64,000 nt of DNA, taken from assembly GCA_032622095.1 (NCBI GenBank), contig CP136061.1, positions 43,161,797 to 43,225,796 of the forward strand. Direction: 5' to 3'. A model generated the notes under the pieces. It saw nothing but the letters and a program-made list of their open reading frames with translations. It did not search any database and was not told the origin of the DNA. A program made the translations under genes and the position numbers. This DNA comes from Siphonodentalium dalli (Eukaryota; Mollusca; Scaphopoda; Gadilida; Siphonodentaliidae). Positions 1 to 12,891 of this stretch are shown piece after piece (position 1 is the stretch's first letter; the number at the start of each line of letters is the position of its first letter).

Positions 1-201
1 GAAGATTATAAAATCTACTTTTCAGAATGAAGATTATAAAATGTACAATATAAAATGAACATTTTAGCGAAGCACGGCCTTGACCCTTAAATGTCAAGGT
101 TGTTGTTTAATGAATGATCCCCAGCTTGGCGTGGGTTGAAAGGAAGGAAGCGGGGTAACGTCGCAAGAGCTACACTCTGACCTTGACCTCAGTTAAGGGT
201 A
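1..201. other. Flanking DNA, no gene
   Basis: Noncoding. The first 55 bases hold a short direct repeat (gaagattataaaat twice). Nothing else can be supported. Confidence 0.6.
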
Positions 202-1927
202 TACTTGGGTGTGACTAATTACCGCGTGGGACCGCCCGGGTGGCCCCACGTGCCTGTGGACACAATATCTCGATGTTATAACGTAGCCACATGCCACCTG
301 AGGGCAACCTAGAACAATTTACTCGCTCGCTCGTCTCTGGCCGGTCATATTAACCCCACAAATGCCTATGTTGGCTATTTAAAGAGCCTGGGTGATTACT
401 GGTGTCTTCGTGTGTTTTCAGGCAGATTATTTTGGTGATTCTCAGTAGTGCAATACACCTGAGTGTTAATTCCATATATTGACTCGTTGACGCGTCCACG
501 GCCGATGGTATTAACCCTCAAATTCCGGTAAAATAGTGCATAAACAAAAAGAACCGGGCGGCCCCATGGGCCCGTGGACACTATATCTCGACGTTATAAC
601 ATAGCAACATACCCCACGAGGTCAACCCCTCAACATCCGATAAAATGGTATATAAACAAAAATAACATTGGGACCGCCCGGGAGGCCGCATGGGCCCGTG
701 GACACTATATCTCGACATTGTAACGTAGCGACATACACCACGGGGTCAACATAGAAAAGGTTACTCGCTCGCTCGACTCCGGCCGGTGTTATTAACACCT
801 CAAAATCCGATAGAATGGTATATAAACAAAAAGAACACTGGGACCGCCCGGGGGCCCCATGGGCCCGTGAACACCATATATCGACGTTATAACTTAGCGA
901 CATACCTCACGAGGTCAACCTAGAAAATGTTACTCGCTCGTTCGACTCCGGCCGGTGTTATTAACCTCTCAAAATCCGATAAAATAGTATATAAACAAAA
1001 AGCAAACTGGAAGCAAACGTTCGCTGAGAACCTCCATGCTTTGCATATCAGGTGATAATAGGAGGTGGGTGGAAGAGTGTGCCGAATACGAATAACTCTT
1101 TTCTTAGAACTAGAATTTCAGAAGATACTTTTTAGTGCATTAGATTAGATTAGGCGATCCTTAAATTGTGATTTTTTTTATTTCTAGAGAATATGCACTT
1201 GCGATGCAATGAGCGCCTAATATAATACAAAAAATGAAATCAACTCAATTACACCCGCTCGTGTCAAAATATAAAAATTATAGGTGTAAAGTTATTAATT
1301 TTTATTGAAAACATTCAAGAAATTTGCGATATTTACGATCATGTAAAGCCGAATATTTATGGTGATACGTTATTTTGCGGGATTTTGTGTTGACGCGTCA
1401 GCGAGTCAATATCTGGAAGTCACTATCAGGTGGTATTACACTACCATGCATCATCAAAATATGCTGTCCGAAATCAAAGAAGACACCGAGCTGTCCGTGC
1501 CCTCTTAGCCAATATCGGATTTTTATGGGGTTAATAATACCGGTCGGAGTGGAGTGAGCGAGTAAGATTTTCTAGGTTGACCTCGTGTGGTATGTGTTTA
1601 TACACTATTTTACCGTATTTTGAGGGGTTAATAGCATCGGCCGTGGACGCGTCAACGAGTCAATATATGGAATTAACACTCAGGTGTATTGCACTACCGA
1701 GAATCACCAAAATAATCTGTCTGAAAACACCGGTAATCACATAGGCTCTTTTAGCCAATATCGGCATTTGTGGTGTTAATATGACCGGCCGGGGACGAGC
1801 GAGCGAGTAAATTTTTCTATGTTGCCCTCAGGTGGCATGTCGCTACGTTATAACGTCGATATATTGTGTCCACGGGCACTTGGGGCCAACGGGTGGTCCC
1901 CGGGTGGTAATTAGTCACACCGAAGTA
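202..1927. mobile_element. Non-autonomous inverted-repeat DNA element, about 1.7 kb
   Basis: The two ends are long imperfect inverted repeats. The left end (202-374) and the right end (about 1753-1927, reverse-complemented) both begin TACTT(G/C)GGTGTGACTAATTACC and stay alignable through the Ctcgctcgctcg and GGCCGG segments to the words ccacaaatgcc. No transposase reading frame lies between them. No clean target duplication is visible, so the superfamily cannot be assigned. The same terminal word, GGTGTGACTAATTA, closes a second fragment at about 36131. Confidence 0.75.
530..1012. repeat. Subterminal tandem repeats in the inverted-repeat element
   Basis: At least three copies of a unit of roughly 110-175 bp, each containing gaccgcccgg(g), atgggcccgtg, atatctcgac, acgtagcgacatac and atggtatataaacaaaaa. 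The same units reappear inverted near 1550-1640. Subterminal tandem repeats of this kind often hold transposase-binding sites, but no transposase is present to test that. Confidence 0.65.
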
Positions 1928-2529
1928 GAGCATGCGTAAAGCGGATCTTCCTATCCCGATTCGTTCCAGTCTCTACCGTAAAGGTCAAACACAGGGAGCG
2001 CTCATTATTTCTGTATTCAAGAATGTGGGTGACCTTCACCTTCAGAAATGTAATAAAATTGTACTGTATTTCACAGCTTTCCTTTTAGAATGCAGTTTCT
2101 TTATTTTAAAATCTTTTTTTCTCACTTCAGTTCTCATGGATCCGGATTCTTAATTTTGAAATATTGTTTTCTTTTTGCAATTCCCACCTGACATCTTCTA
2201 GACTGTTGTCTTTCCTAGACTCATACCTGACTCAATCGTACCGATTTGCTGGCCTGGGTACTAGGCTAGTCTTTCCGACCTGCTTCGGACAACCCCGAAT
2301 ATTTAGTCGATTTTCGAAATTCGCCATAGAATTAACAATCCACAAGTTAATTATTAGAACAGAACGTCTTAAATTCCAACTCTCGCAAACTTTCGTTATC
2401 AAAACTGGAAAATGAAGGCTGTGACACAAATATATAAACTTTTGCGTTTAAGAAAACGGAATTTGTATATTCTAGATTTAGGCATGGAATATAGCCCTTT
2501 GGCCCTGATACCATTTGAACGTTATATTT
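1928..2529. other. No gene recognised
   Basis: Overlapping reading frames on both strands (2164-2429) show no family motif. Nothing further is supportable. Confidence 0.5.
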
Positions 2530-2745
2530 GATTGAGTGTGCTGGAACGTGAAACGAAGATTTTGCTTTCTACAATCAGCAAACAGCACCCGTGTATATAC
2601 ATAATAAGCCCAATTGGTTTATAAAATGAGCGTTGGGATACAAATGGCTTTCCTGAAATGAATATTTTGCCTTTTAGAATCAGTAAATAGCACCCATGTA
2701 TAAGAATACGTCCAATTGGTTTATAAAATGAGCATTGGGACACTT
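2530..2745. repeat. Tandem duplication, period about 103 bp
   Basis: The segment containing cagcaccc(g/a)tgtata and ccaattggtttataaaatgagc occurs twice, with the second word at 2609 and 2712. Copies are clearly diverged, so this is an old duplication. Confidence 0.7.
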
Positions 2746-4578
2746 AAAACAAATAAATTGAAGTTTAGAATTTGAAAACTGGCACTTTGATTTTTGACAC
2801 AAATGGCCTTCCATAGGTTTGCAAATCAAATTATTTGTCGTAAAAAAGTCATCTGAAAGTTAACACCGAGGAAATGACTTAATTTTATGCTTTTAAATAG
2901 TTCTAAAGCATCATTTTTGATGACGACCTTATTTTTTGCTCTCGGATGCAGCTTTCCGGGTGATGCAGCGAGTTCATCTCCCGAAAAAGAATAGTCGCAC
3001 ACACGACAAATATTATCTGCTGTAATTTTATGTCGCGCGACACAGGCCATTACTATTATTGCGAAGCACAACAAATAACACGTGGGGACACCTGTCAATC
3101 ATCGATGTATTTTTTTTAAATCCGTGACGTCATTTTGGGGAAGCTCTTCGCTGAATAGAAATGGTTTTGGCTACATAAGCTCCAGACTCTATATTTCAAA
3201 TATAGAGTCGACGTTCACACAGACTGGGGCGTAGCCAGCATTTTTAGTAGGCGGGTTCGAATATTAACTTGAGGGCCACAGGACCGAGGCAAAAAACGCC
3301 GCGTGTGAAGACGCGAATCTGGAGCATATTTGACCATTATTTGTGTAATATCTGCTCGTATATCAGAGAAGTAATAAAATATAACATTTAATTTTACTGG
3401 TTTTTTTAAAAGAACATAATTAAACGCACATATTCTAGACGTTCTCGAATTATTGTGGTGTCTATATCGCCTTTGTATATAGTAAAATTAAATGTACCCT
3501 TTGAACTTGATATTATATTATATATTTGTCTGGGATTCGTAATCGGTATCAGTACCGGAATCGTAACCGCGGTGCATGCGGTGGAGGTTCTCACCTGTAA
3601 GAACCGCCGGTAATCTGGATTGATTGGCAACATATAACCATTACTATACTATAAATGGATACTCAGACTCAGTTATAGAAAGAGTACATTGGAAATTTGG
3701 AATGAAATATTTTTCATTCGGCGGGATGTTTAGGTGATACAAACACGCCAGATACATAAAGTGCAGCAGGAACCATATTTATTTTTTGTGGGGAATGTTT
3801 TCACAAACGCTTGTTTAGCTTATTGTCTGAAAATCATGCGGAGGTGGTCTTATGTTGGATTTTTGTAATAATAATATTTTATTAATTGGATAAGGATTAA
3901 ATAAACTGAAAACAATTATTAATATTTAATTGTTTTTATTTGTAATTAAACATTTTGTTGGTGTATGAAAACAAATGTTTTTTAACTTTTTTTATTGGTC
4001 AGAATATCAAAAATGGAAATAAAAAGTCCAATGCGGGCCATTCATTTCAATGCGGCGGTGTCAGAGACTCAAATAATATTGTTTATTTAGCCTAAGTGTT
4101 TCTTATGTTTTTCTTAAGTCTCCCCACTTCTCCCTATTTTGGGCTGAAGTCTCCCTAAAATCTCTAGAGGGAGAAGTCTCTTCTCCTTGTGTTCAACCCC
4201 TAGCTTGCATGGGCCCTGGCGCTATAGGATAACTACAAATCAATGACGCTTTAGTATAAAGTGGGTTGACGCAAAGTTAACAGCTATTTTGGGTATATAT
4301 TTGAAGCTGAATTCAGTTATGTTGCTATAATGTTCGTGGATCACATGTTTTCATGATGGGTCATATTAGTTACGCAATCGCGTTCATTGTGCTGCTATAT
4401 TGAGAACTGCACACACGAATCGTCATAAGGACATCGCGTCCTTGAATTAATCTCCCGTAGCACATCCCGGTTCGATTCCAATGATCATAATAAATATATT
4501 AAATACGTATACATGCATACAGGCTTTATGATAGAATTCAGAAAAGAATCAGGTTCTGGCTTTTCATCAGCATTCTGT
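2746..4578. other. Noncoding stretch
   Basis: No credible gene. It contains a perfect 25-bp palindrome (3185-3209). It also has a GGGCGTAGCCAGC word at about 3226, which recurs in inverse at 7487-7500; a similar word (ggcgtagccagt) lies near 21660. A B-box-like GGTTCGATTCC lies at about 4470 without an accompanying tRNA fold. Confidence 0.5.
3185..3209. repeat. Perfect short palindrome
   Basis: GACTCTATATTT, a single central C, then AAATATAGAGTC. Arms of 12 bp without mismatch. It could be a protein-binding dyad or chance in AT-rich DNA. Confidence 0.7.
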
Positions 4579-5206
4579 TTAAAGGTACGGTTGGCCTTGG
4601 CGGTGGGTATCCTGTGAAAATATTTCCACCCGTCAAAAACCGCCACAAACAGAAAGAACATCAAAATCTAGACAGACTTTGTCCGTATACAAATAAGAAA
4701 TATCGCATAAACAGTATGTTATTGTCAAATGTTTGACCATTGTTATGTAAACAAAAGCATAAAAAGTTATTATGATGGTAAACATAAAGAGCGTTCTTAG
4801 TTGGTGAATTCCTGATATGGAACTAATAAAGAGCGTTTATGCCAAATATCGCATAAACAGTATGTTATTGTCAAATGTTTGACCATTGTTATGTAAACAA
4901 AAGCATAAAAAGTTATTATGATGGTAAACATAAAGAGCGTTCTTAGTTGGTGAATTCCTGATATGGAACTAATAAAGAGCGTTTATGCCATTTGTGTGTG
5001 ATTAGCCAGCAGCATTGTGCTGTCTTCTGTAACACAATCAGGCTCTTGCGTAGGTAAAATATAGTAGGTCTTTATGATAACATACTGTTTACGTGATGGT
5101 CATGGTATATATGAACGAAACTGTATGCGTTTTAATGTTTTATCTGTTTACGGTGATTGGAACAAATATGAATATTTTCGACAACTAAGGCCTCACGTGC
5201 CTTTAA
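4579..5206 (+). mobile_element. TTAA-flanked MITE, copy 1 (with internal duplication)
   Basis: Bounded by TTAA on both sides, with short imperfect terminal inverted repeats: TTAAAGGtACGgttGGCCTT on the left and, reverse-complemented, TTAAAGGcACGtgaGGCCTT on the right. TTAA targets are the hallmark of piggyBac-type transposition, so this is inferred to be a non-autonomous derivative; no transposase is present. A 146-bp internal segment (4701-4846) is repeated in tandem (4847 to about 4990), and both units share a short deletion next to aaaaagtta compared with the other copies. The deletion therefore came before the duplication. Confidence 0.8.
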
Positions 5207-7308
5207 CATAATGACCGAACTGCTGAGTAAACAGCCACGACTTTGCTGACAGCAAGGTTGTGTGGAATTGTTTGGTCACCTTGTGATCAAATAAATCTTT
5301 GATGACTTTCCGATTACAGTCATTGGTCCGACATTATTATATTTTACTGTTGCGCTGCTGCAGGGATAAATGCAGTTCACCCCGCACCTGTCAAATTCTT
5401 CCACATGCATACAATATTTATATCAAGTTAGTGTATAATGTAACGTATATGTTGCATATAATATGTACATGAATCATGTAGTGGACGGGAATATAAATGT
5501 ACCGACTGATACTTATATATTAAGATTAAATCGACCAACAAGCTACAGTTCACGACAAACCCATAATGGAAAGCAAAGTGTGTCGCATTGAACGCGCGCG
5601 TCAATCATTATTATGGCATATTTTCGAGCATTATGAGTGATTGATCTTCAGAAAGAACAAAACAAAAACAATTGATGTGTTTCCTAGCTCACCGCCTGTC
5701 GGTGGAAATCAAATATGGCTGGTACTGTGGCGCCAGTACCGCGGTTCCGATACTGTTCTCAGTGCATATCCGTATCGAATGTCCTGGTGCCGACGGTACT
5801 TTGCGAACCCTGACACCGATACTTAATATGTCTAAATCTGACAATTCACAGTATGACACTTGTCACCCCATTGGATTTATTGTTTCGAACACTAAATTAT
5901 TAATTGAGAACATCACATGTTCGAATATATATTCTATTCATGCATATATATATATATATTATATAGAGTGCTACGGACTATGCACTATTGTCGTATTCGT
6001 TTGACAGTTATTATGCGAATGCCAAAAGTGTCCCATTGCATGCATGTTTTAGAGTACGTACCACGTGTCAGAAATCAGCTTGGGATATATGTTTCTCTTT
6101 AGTTAAAACATATTTCAAATGGACATGGTTTTCGCTGTTTTGTTGTTGTTGTTGTTGTTGTTAGTAACCGGAACACATTCCGTGTCCGTTGACCCATTTC
6201 CAAGAATATACACGCCCTATATTCCATGTTTATCCTATAGGTGTGCTGTTAATGTGCACACCATGGGAGGGTTTCGGTCACTTTCACATAACTGTGGTGA
6301 CATGGACTCAATTGTGTAAAGATGCTCAAGTCGTATGTGCACAATATTTTAGCACCCGATATGTTAGTTACATGCATCTGAGCCGAGTAGCACATAGCAG
6401 CTAAGCTGTTACGATCTGAATCAATCAACATATTAACATAATTATGGAAATCCATGGTGGACTAAATGCTTTATAATTATTTATGGGTCTCGATTAATTA
6501 TAAAAAACGTGTAGTTGACTCTGAATCTTCAAATTATTATACATCGGTTCTAAATGTAAGCTTGTCCCCGGTTGGTTTATGGACTATTTTAATATATATG
6601 CCAATGCAACCATTTAAATAACATCGTGGGTGCCTAAATGTTGTGCCCAAACAAGTTTCATCTTTAAGATGTCAAGCTAACAATAAATTCAATACTGTTT
6701 TCTTTTGTGTGTTTGACGATGTTGGAATTATATTTATATTCTTGTTTCTCAATCTGCCATTCAACTGGGATCAATTATTGCATAAAATTTCATAAAGAGC
6801 TAAGAAGTTACACGCTTTCTGCGCAAATGGATGCTTCCTGTGCATGCGTGCTGGAATGTTCTTTGTGCGCAAGCAATTAAGCATGGAACAAAAATGGCGA
6901 GAATGATAATGTTCTATGCCCAAACAGAACAAAAATCTATATTACTTCTCACCCTCATAACATTGAACACACATGACTGCAATTTAGTGCTTATTACGAA
7001 TTCTTGAATCAAATATGAGACAACGGTACATTATCTATTTACCGATATATATAAACTGGGTATCAAGAACTTCCCACAAAAAGGGTGATGTGGACTTAGA
7101 ACCCTTAAGCACTCATGCGACGATATGCCGACATGTCATATGTGACTATTGAATCGACTATTGTAGTATTGATTTGATTCATATTAAAATAAACTTTTCG
7201 CCCCGGCGTATGTTCGGATTTCACTGCAACATTATACGGACCTCAATTTAATGAGAAATAATCTAGTATTGGCCGATCATGCTTTTGTCGACTGCTTTTA
7301 AACGTGCC
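5207..7308. other. Noncoding stretch
   Basis: No gene recognised. A (TTG)n microsatellite at about 6136-6161 gives a leucine-rich reading frame that imitates a signal peptide. Otherwise AT-rich DNA without recognisable structure. Confidence 0.5.
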
Positions 7309-7438
7309 ATCGTCGCCTGACTTCCATGGTTCGACGGTTCGTTGGCTCGGGCAACTTCGGTGGTGCATACATTAATTTAACTAACCAAGCTGTTGCCCGA
7401 GCCACCGACCTGTCGAAGTCTGGAAGTTACGCGACGAG
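7309..7438. repeat. Hairpin-forming inverted repeat
   Basis: Left arm 7309-7355 and right arm 7392-7438 are reverse complements with few mismatches (cores ggctcgggcaac / gttgcccgagcc and acttcca / tggaagt), separated by 36 bp. This looks like a small foldback element. Confidence 0.75.
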
Positions 7439-8459
7439 GGCCCTCTGTTTTCAAGGGCGGGTTCGTCCGAACCCACCGAACCCTAGCTGGCTACGCCCAT
7501 GAACACCAGCGTCAACTGGTTAAAATATTTATATATAGTGATTTGATTTTATTATTAATGAACATTCAGATGATTTATCCAATATATATGTTATTGAATG
7601 CTTCATTCATACAATGGCCTCGCCTCAAATCGATCGGATTATATCAAAATACCATAAAAGGACAACTTGTTATCCTTAGAATAAACGTCGCACTACGGAC
7701 GACTTAAATTCAATTTGAAAGACTCGAGTTTAATTGTAAATTCGTCTGTTGAAACAGACGTCGCATTTAATTCAAGACGAATCTAAACGATTGTTTCTTA
7801 AAATGGTAAAAACGGCTAAAATATTAAGTTATCCTGTATTATACATCAATGGAACGGTCATTCAAATATATATAAAAACAAATTCTCAATACGAAAACGT
7901 ACCATTTAGTGGCTTTTTACTTCCAAGTGATGAGACAATAAGGAGAAGTCGCAGCTCGGATCATAACACAAGACGATGGTTATATAGATTGCGCATCCAA
8001 CTCATACTTTGGACTGTGTTATTAAAGCAGGACCATTGTTAATATTTTGAGGAGTGGAAGTTGTTGGTTTTATATCGCTATTACTTAACTTAGGTATTTG
8101 TGATATGTTTTATATTCAGCTGATGGCAATTTCAGTCAAAATTTTGACCAAAAGTTGCAAATGTTGATCCAAAAATAAAATAATTCCCACTAATTAATTG
8201 TCCGAAAATAAAATGACAAGAACAATTTCAACCTATTGGTGGTGTGAAATTTCCAACTAATTTTGTTTCCTGTATGAAATTTCCAACTGTTGAACATTTT
8301 GACCACAGTTGGGGTGGGGAGACCCTCCCCCATCAAACAAAACAAAAAACACGTCGCCACATCCCTGGTAGCGAGTATATCCAAACGGGATACAATTTTA
8401 TTTAGTGCGTCCACTCGTATTATTTGAAACAAACCTCGCACTTTTGTCTAACAAGAAAA
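7439..8459. other. No gene recognised
   Basis: Reading frames at 7393-7707 and 7749-8042 show no family motif. No structure beyond AT richness. Confidence 0.45.
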
Positions 8460-8600
8460 CCATAGTCAGAAATGGTAAAGTCATCAAGATCATAATCATA
8501 TTATTAGGCATATATATAAATTATAATATAAAATATATTCGTTTCATACAAGCACCAGTTCAGAGTTCCGTTAAAACAACTAATCATTCAAATTATTACA
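8460..8600 (+). repeat. Dispersed repeat family A, copy 1
   Basis: Shares gtcagaaatggtaa, atcaagatcata, attataatataaaatatatt and cagttcagagttccgttaaaac with copies at 26039 and 28039, in the same orientation. Function unknown. Confidence 0.7.
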
Positions 8601-9164
8601 AAAAAACTATAAGGCTTATTACTACAGGTTTCTTATTCACCACACCAGAAAGCTTCTAAATGCGGACACAAAATATAATAATCGAATTAAATACACGCCC
8701 GATACTTCGCAATACGTTCTTTATACCACATATATAACGAATTACAAAATAAATAAACAACAGCTGCATGTAAATATTACATATACTTAGTTGCCCAAAT
8801 AAAAAAGGTGAATATAGATTTGAAGTAATCGTAATAGATCCAACAGATGGATAACATCCAAATGGTTTCGTATCGATGGTTTTGTCGGATGAGTGAGTGA
8901 GTGAGTATGTGGGTGTGTACATGTATGTACATATATGTATAAGTTCTCAAACTGATGCAGTATTTAAGATTTCTTTGGCAAATTTAGCCAAATGGACTAG
9001 CTCAGACTTGTTCGTAGTGTTCATTAGTGCTGCCAATTTCGTGTGTCTTGGAAACGTTTGGTAGTAGTTTTTTAATACAGGGCGTAATAATTGAATTCCA
9101 GTCGTCGGTAGTGCGACGATTGTTCACAGCCTCACGTTTTCTTTGCTTTGCTTTGCCACACCAG
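8601..9164. other. No gene recognised
   Basis: Noncoding, with short gagt-type and tatgtacatatatgta-type simple sequence near 8890-8945. Confidence 0.5.
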
Positions 9165-9719
9165 TATATACAAGAAAACTAAGATGCATGCATCAGGTCG
9201 GCCGTGAACTATCTACCATAAAATTGTTGTAGCTATCGATTATACATTTTGGAACACCTGTCTGTATGTATGTGTGTATGCGTGAATGCATGTGTGTATG
9301 TGTTATAGACTCTAACACTGCTCGAATTTGGTATTTAACGTGTCAACTTGACCTCGCTCATAGGCATGTTTCTGGACCTTGACCGATCCGACTAAAAATT
9401 TGTGTGTAGGACTACTTCGATCCCGGGAGCAATATGGACGGGTCCAATTTCACGTGGGACCATGTTCTCGAACGTGCTGATATAGGCATGTTTCTGGACC
9501 AATTGAACAATAGTTTGGCCAGACGCTGTATATACTGGGTACTGTCCGGCGATCACAAACAAAATCCCTAACTAGCCCGAACGAAGTCGAGTACATCAGC
9601 TAGTTTTATATATATTTTGGACATTTGTCTGTCTGTTTGTCTGTTAGCTATGGCCGGGAAAACTGCCGAACAGATTTGACGAAATTTGATACCTAGGGGA
9701 AATTATTTCCAGGGAGTAT

Positions 9720-10090
9720 TTTGGACGGGTCAAATCTTGATCCCGACCTGACTTTGACATTCAAAAAGATCAATTCAAGGTCAAATCTGGTAAAACGGAA
9801 GTATTTCAACGAAATTTTATACCTACTGTTACTTTTGTTCCAGGAGTGTTTCGGGTGGGTCAAATCATGACCCTGACCTGATCTTGACATTCAAAATTGT
9901 CAATTCAAGGTCAAATCGGGTAAAGCCGGGCGGAATTCGACGGGTACTTTTGTCGTGACTTTTGTCGGGGGAGTGTTTTGGACGGGTCAAATCGTGACCC
10001 CGACTTGACCTTCACCTTTAAAATAGTCAATTCAAGGTTAAATCGCGCAATTCTCCGAAAATCAGAGGGGAACATCCCGGACGAAGTCGG
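9720..10090. repeat. Three tandem units of about 125 bp in the left arm
   Basis: Units begin near 9724, 9856 and 9983 with g(g/t)(a/g)(c/t)gggtcaaatc and contain cttgacattcaaaa and caattcaaggtcaaatc. They are mirrored at 19990-20340 in the right arm. The unit is followed by a cgaagtcgggtccaccagct motif; a related form, cgacttcgttcgggctagtt, is found at 20443. Confidence 0.75.
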
Positions 10091-10349
10091 GTCCACCAGC
10101 TTCTATTATATATTTCTAGATTTAGTTACAAACTAAATACCTGTATATTGTACAAAGAAATGTTTGACAAATATATCTGTATCAATATTACCATACGGGT
10201 CATTAAAATAGATACGACGAAACAAATTTTGAAGGGTGCATGTATCAGGTAAATTTTTATATTTCAAATGATGACAGGAATGCGGAAAGTTGAAGTACCT
10301 ACGTAATACTGGCTATCCGCATGAAGAGATATACATGTATATAAAAACC

Positions 10350-11630
10350 AAAATAGAAGATGACTGCTGGCGACAATGTTTTCCAAAAAAATTCAAAGCA
10401 TTCGATAGCTCCCATCTAGTTGTCAGCCCGAAGATCAATATGAAGTTTGGTGACTATCAGATGAGGGATATGTCTGTACAGTTGCTAAACAATTCAGTCA
10501 TGCAAAAGAGGATCAAAGAGTAAGATTACCAAATTGCTGCCTGTGGTAATGTTTTTTAACGAAATTCGGGAAAATTAGATTACTCTCACCCTGGTTATCC
10601 AGAAGATCATTGTGGAATCTGGTGACGATCGGACAAGGGGTGTCGTCTGTAGGATCAACCAAATTATTTAGCCATAAAAATAGTAAAATTGAAGATCACC
10701 GCTGGCAGTGATGTCTTCACAAGGACAGTTTGAGAACAAAATATGGCTCACATCTAGCGGTGACCCAAAATATCCACATGAGAAAAAGTTCTCCAATAAA
10801 AGCTGGCTGCAGGGTGCGCCAATTGATTCAAATTCGAAATTTAGCAGGGTGTACTGCTTGTGGCCATGTTTTCCCCGCAAATTTGATAGACTGATGGACA
10901 AAACCACTGAATCCGTTGAATCAATATACATGTATACATGGATTAATTTATATGCATTGTTATACACAGTACTGGTATATAAAGGTACTGAAAATAACTA
11001 TATTACTAGTATACACAAAATAAACCATATATCATGGCTATGGGTTCTAATATCCGAACATGACAGCTGAGAACTTGGTGTGAATTAAAGAGTGGTGGTT
11101 TCTCAAGCATATCTAACCCTCCACGTTAGAAACATGCGATTAAATGTCATAAGTATAATCTAGCTTGAGGACAGAACTGATACATAAAACCCCCCTTAAT
11201 TCAACCAGGTCCTCGCGCGATGTATGGTCGATCACATGATGATCTAGGGGGATTAGAATTGTTGTATAAAAACAGCACTGCATGTAAATATAAAATAAAA
11301 TAGTGCTACATCTTATTACAGATTATTGCCATATATAATCAGTGATTATACAGACAGTCTGACAAAATAAAGTTTCAGTGACACTCTAACCGAAGAGGGG
11401 AATAATTTCATCTGTTACAGTCAATGGAGCAATTATGAATCTGGAAAGGTGAAATTTCTAAGTAATACTAGATATCGACATGACGCGATAACATATAACG
11501 TAAATGCAATATGGCCGCTGGCGACCATTTTTTCCTATGAAATTAAAAACATATTTGATAGCTCTCATCTGATAGATCAATATCAAGATAAATATGAAGT
11601 TTGGTGATGATCGGATGAGTGAAGTGGACT
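10350..11630. repeat. Degenerate monomers with 'ccgctggcg...gatagctcccatcta' signature
   Basis: At 10350-10500, 10685-10830 and 11510-11625 the same loose unit recurs: gaagat.(a/c)c.gctggc, a spacer, (a)gctcccatcta.., then gaagtttggtga..atc(a/g)gatgag. Related monomers occur in the right arm and at 36170-37030. They are ancient repeats; whether they derive from coding sequence is unknown. Confidence 0.6.
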
Positions 11631-11652
11631 GTGCTAAACGGTTTAGTAATGC

Positions 11653-11960
11653 TTAAAAAGATTCTTACCTTAATATTTTTATGTTCACTTTATAAACTTC
11701 ACTGAGTCATCTTTGTCATGTATTGAGTTTGATATCTTTTGTTAACAGTTTATAAATCATGTATGTCTCATGTTTGTTATTTTAATTTATGTGTTTATTA
11801 TCATTAAATAAAGTTGCATTCCTTAAAAAGATTCTTACCTCAATGTTTTTATGTTCACTTTATAAACTCCACTGAGTCATCTTTGTCATGTATTGAATTT
11901 GATATCTTTTGTTAACAGTTTATAAATTATGTATGTCTCGTGTTCGTTATTATATTATAT
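11653..11960. repeat. Direct duplication of about 170 bp
   Basis: cttaaaaagattcttacct ... gttcactttataaact..actgagtcatctttgtcatgtattga ... gttaacagtttataaat occurs twice in tandem. The same pair is found inverted at 18115-18415 in the right arm and at 50985-51305 in the third copy, so the duplication came before the three arm copies. Confidence 0.75.
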
Positions 11961-12671
11961 ACACTTTATAGTGTGTTTTCAGAACGAAAAAAAAAATGAA
12001 TAAAATCAACAAATTTGTAAATTTAAAAACAATTCAAACGTTGTTGTATTTCATGTCCCAGCCCGGACATATACACCAAATTTCAATAATATTCATTGAG
12101 AAACAACGGACCAAACGCTATATAACACCCGTATACATCTTTTATTCCGAGTCGGACTCGGGTACATGTTATATTAGGTACCGAATTGACACACGTCGAC
12201 TGGGCGAGTTGGCCCTGGGGCGATTAGGCCGATTAGGGCATCTTCTATAATTTACCGTATGTATCCGTTTACCCGTAGTTTACTTTCGAAAGTTCCGCAA
12301 TTAATACCGCAAATAGAGCGACCATATTTGACAGAGAATGCCTCTGTTATTGATTATCAAGGTGCTATACATTAAAAACGACAAATTAACATACTCGTTC
12401 AAGCGCAGTAGTCTATTTTCCCCATGTTAAAGGACATCCACAAATACCAAATAACGCTAACCTACTGCCGAATGTTTTACACGACAACTGTTAACATATT
12501 TGGGCTGAATTCATCTGACGCGGTATTATTCCTCAAAATAAACAACAAAACCATCGTTACTTGGAAATGTAGTTTGGGCTACCATTTACATAAATCCTCC
12601 ACATCATTTATCCGACACACACGTCAGATGAAAAACAGACATGAAGTAAACGGCCAAATTGGCCGAAATAA

Positions 12672-12891
12672 TAGCAAATGAGCAGGAAGAATTAACCAGG
12701 CCGAGTGTGTATCACTGTATCATTTAATGGTCGGTGTATCAAGCACAATAAATACACACTTCACTCCATTCATCGTCCGGTTGTGACATATATTATCACG
12801 CCATTCTCATTTCATTATTTTGACAAACGCGTTCAACTCACAAACTGAGATGCGCGTTACGTTCATTCGGTCTCTTAGATTATTAAGAGAA
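12672..12891. other. Spacer DNA between left arm and satellite
   Basis: No gene or repeat recognised. Confidence 0.5.

Larger units (their letters stand above)
9165..12671 (+). repeat. Giant palindrome, left arm (about 3.5 kb)
   Basis: This segment matches the reverse complement of about 17402-20852 nearly base for base, with scattered substitutions and small indels. In the stretches compared by eye (10121-10470) identity looks to be in the high nineties. The arm ends on the spacer side with a 15-bp palindrome (12651-12665) followed by GAAAT. Reading frames inside (10290-10523, 10708-11070) recur in both arms but have no known domain and consist of repeated monomers. It could be a repeat family unit present as an inverted pair, or a foldback element. 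No transposase was found. Confidence 0.9.

Noticed and set aside
4440-4490. B-box-like GGTTCGATTCC suggesting a tRNA or tRNA-derived SINE
   Set aside because: No matching A box at the right distance and no cloverleaf can be drawn.
6119-6319. 66-codon frame with a signal-peptide-like leucine run
   Set aside because: The leucines come from a (TTG)n microsatellite; the rest has no family features.
10708-11070. 120-codon frame conserved in both palindrome arms
   Set aside because: Conservation follows from the arm duplication itself; the third copy does not keep it, and the sequence is made of degenerate monomers.
12640-12675. Helitron 3' hairpin at the arm end
   Set aside because: No CTRR terminus and no TC start at the other end were found.
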